From Actinomycetota bacterium (lineage in GTDB: Bacteria > Actinomycetota > Actinomycetes > S36-B12), in NCBI GenBank assembly GCA_029978585.1, contig JAPOJD010000004.1, positions 1 through 39,613 of the forward strand: a stretch of DNA of 39,613 nt, in the 5' to 3' direction. Positions 38,272-39,613 of this stretch are shown here, piece after piece. The notes under the pieces are model-generated. The model saw only the letters and a program-made list of their open reading frames with translations, did not search any database and was not told the DNA's origin. Within the stretch, counting starts at the first letter, position 1. Each line of letters starts with the position of its first letter. Both the position numbers and the translations under genes were made by a program.

Positions 38272-39108
38272 GTGACGCAGGGCCGCCCTCCCGAGGATGA
38301 CCGGGGTCGCGAACGGGTGCCCCCGCCTCCCGGCAGCGAGGCGCTGTCGCTGACGGCCGCGGACGGCACGCCTCTCGCGGGGCTGCACGTCCCGGGGGCC
38401 ACTTCCGGCACCGCCTTCGTCGTCGCTCACGGGTTCTGCGGCTCCTTCGCGCACCGACGGGTTGACCGGGTCCTGCGGGGACTGTCGCACCATGGCGGTG
38501 TCGTCGCCTTCGACCAGCGGGGCCACGGGCGGTCCGGGGGGCTGAGCACCCTGGCGCATCGGGAGCCGCTGGACCTCGAGGCGGCCGCCGCGTGGGCGCG
38601 GGGGCAGGGGTACGGCCGGGTTGTCACCGTGGGCTTCTCGATGGGGTCGGCCGTTGCCCTGCGGCATGGGGCGCTCCTGGGTGGCCATCGCGGCCGGCCC
38701 GTCGGCGACCAGGCCGGCGTGGACGCGGTCGTGAGCGTCAGCGGCACGGCGTTCTGGTACTACCGCGGCACGCCGCCGATGAAGTGGCTGCATCGCGCGG
38801 TCGGCACCGTCACCGGTCGGGCGTACCTGCGTGCTCGGCTCGGCACCCGGGTCGATCCCCGACCGTGGCCGGCCCCGCCGCCGATGACCCCGACGGCGTC
38901 AGCCGCGCGCATCGTCGAGCAGGGGATCCCGCTGCTCGTGGTGCACGGCGACCAGGATCCGTTCTTCCCGCTCGACCACCCCGCGGCACTGCAACGCGCC
39001 GCCCCGGGCTCGCAGGCGTGGATCGAGCCGGGATTCGGTCACGCGGAGGGCGCGATCGACACGGGGCTCATCGATCGCATCGGCGCATGGGGCGCAGCCG
39101 ACGCGTAG
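38272..39108 (+). CDS. Alpha/beta hydrolase
   Basis: [45 protein letters not shown]. Confidence 0.88.
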   Translation: MTQGRPPEDDRGRERVPPPPGSEALSLTAADGTPLAGLHVPGATSGTAFVVAHGFCGSFAHRRVDRVLRGLSHHGGVVAFDQRGHGRSGGLSTLAHREPLDLEAAAAWARGQGYGRVVTVGFSMGSAVALRHGALLGGHRGRPVGDQAGVDAVVSVSGTAFWYYRGTPPMKWLHRAVGTVTGRAYLRARLGTRVDPRPWPAPPPMTPTASAARIVEQGIPLLVVHGDQDPFFPLDHPAALQRAAPGSQAWIEPGFGHAEGAIDTGLIDRIGAWGAADA

Positions 39109-39120
39109 CGGCCGGTCTTC

Positions 39121-39612
39121 CTAGGGGACCGGGACGGGCGTGTCCGATGTCGGCAGAGGTCCGCACAGCAGCGGGCGATCCGTGCGCAGGTAGTTCTTCC
39201 GCGGATCGGTCCAGCTCGCCCTCGCCAGGTTGTCCTTCGGCAACTGCGGCTCGATGGCGTCCCATGACGTGAAGTTGGCCGTGTCGGCGAAGTCCTGCGT
39301 GAAGCGCGTGACGAGGTCGCGCACCCCCTGCACGCTCGGCAGCCAGCCGCTGGCGATTCCACCCGAGTCTGCGCGATTGGTGAGGCGCACTCCGAGCTCG
39401 CGGTTCCAGTCCATGGACGGAGCGGTGAAGTTGGTGGACCCGGCATAGGCATCAGCGTCATCGGCCACGATGACCTTGCCGTGAACGTAGAGCTCCGCGT
39501 CGTTCGTGGTGAACGGGGTGGCGTACTCGGAGAGCATGATCGCGACACCGGAGTCATCGAGGGAATTCCAGGTCCGCCAGATCGACGGCCAGGACTTCTG
39601 GGTCTTGCTCCC
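39121..39612 (-). CDS. Phospholipase D-like (HKD) protein, C-terminal part (5' end outside window)
   Basis: ELYVHGKVIVADDADAYAGSTNFTAPSMDWNRELGV matches HxKx4Dx6GSxN. Confidence 0.87.
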   Translation of the reverse strand, partial: GSKTQKSWPSIWRTWNSLDDSGVAIMLSEYATPFTTNDAELYVHGKVIVADDADAYAGSTNFTAPSMDWNRELGVRLTNRADSGGIASGWLPSVQGVRDLVTRFTQDFADTANFTSWDAIEPQLPKDNLARASWTDPRKNYLRTDRPLLCGPLPTSDTPVPVP

Positions 39613-39613
39613 C

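Noticed and set aside
1-39613. CRISPR array, tRNA/rRNA, IS element or prophage
   Set aside because: No regularly spaced repeats, no transposase/integrase or phage genes, and no recognisable tRNA cloverleaf seen; but I could not run dedicated scanners.

Overview
High-GC actinobacterial chromosomal window (GlnR, mycothiol synthase MshD and LpdA-type flavoprotein support Actinomycetota). It is densely coded, with about 41 protein genes and no tRNA/rRNA, CRISPR, IS element or prophage that I can see. Main blocks: (1) 0-15.2 kb, a nucleoside uptake and catabolism region: MTAP/PNP fragment, MTA/SAH-deaminase-like amidohydrolase, DUF985-type cupin, SDR, BMP-type nucleoside ABC transporter (SBP, 2 permeases, ATPase), a secreted matrixin-like metalloprotease, adenosine deaminase, a tail-anchored small protein, GNATs, a full ALDH plus truncated ALDH next to deoC, and a PNP. 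(2) 15.2-19.9 kb: GGCT-like protein, LpdA-type oxidoreductase, ALDH plus FAD amine oxidoreductase pair. (3) 19.9-26.4 kb: a minus-strand run of glgA, two tandem EamA transporters, a Tat-lipoprotein sulfatase and a membrane protein, divergent from a glgC that is interrupted by a single in-frame TAG. (4) 27.9-38.3 kb: phosphate/polyphosphate/nitrogen/thiol block pstB-pstA-pstC-pstS, NUDIX/phosphohistidine (MutT1-like), CYTH-CHAD, ppk, mshD, glnR. Top items for follow-up: the amber-split glgC with intact downstream beta-helix ORF; a 50-nt near-perfect hairpin encoded inside the first codons of pstC and a perfect 15-bp hairpin between the BMP solute-binding gene and its permease (two SBP/permease junctions with strong hairpins); a full plus truncated ALDH pair resembling a split ALDH16; a matrixin protease with phased TCATGACC repeats inside the nucleoside cluster; a bidirectional hairpin containing both stop codons of convergent genes; and recurrent leaderless TANNNT-N6-start signatures. 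No computation or database search was run; product names come from motif and family recognition.
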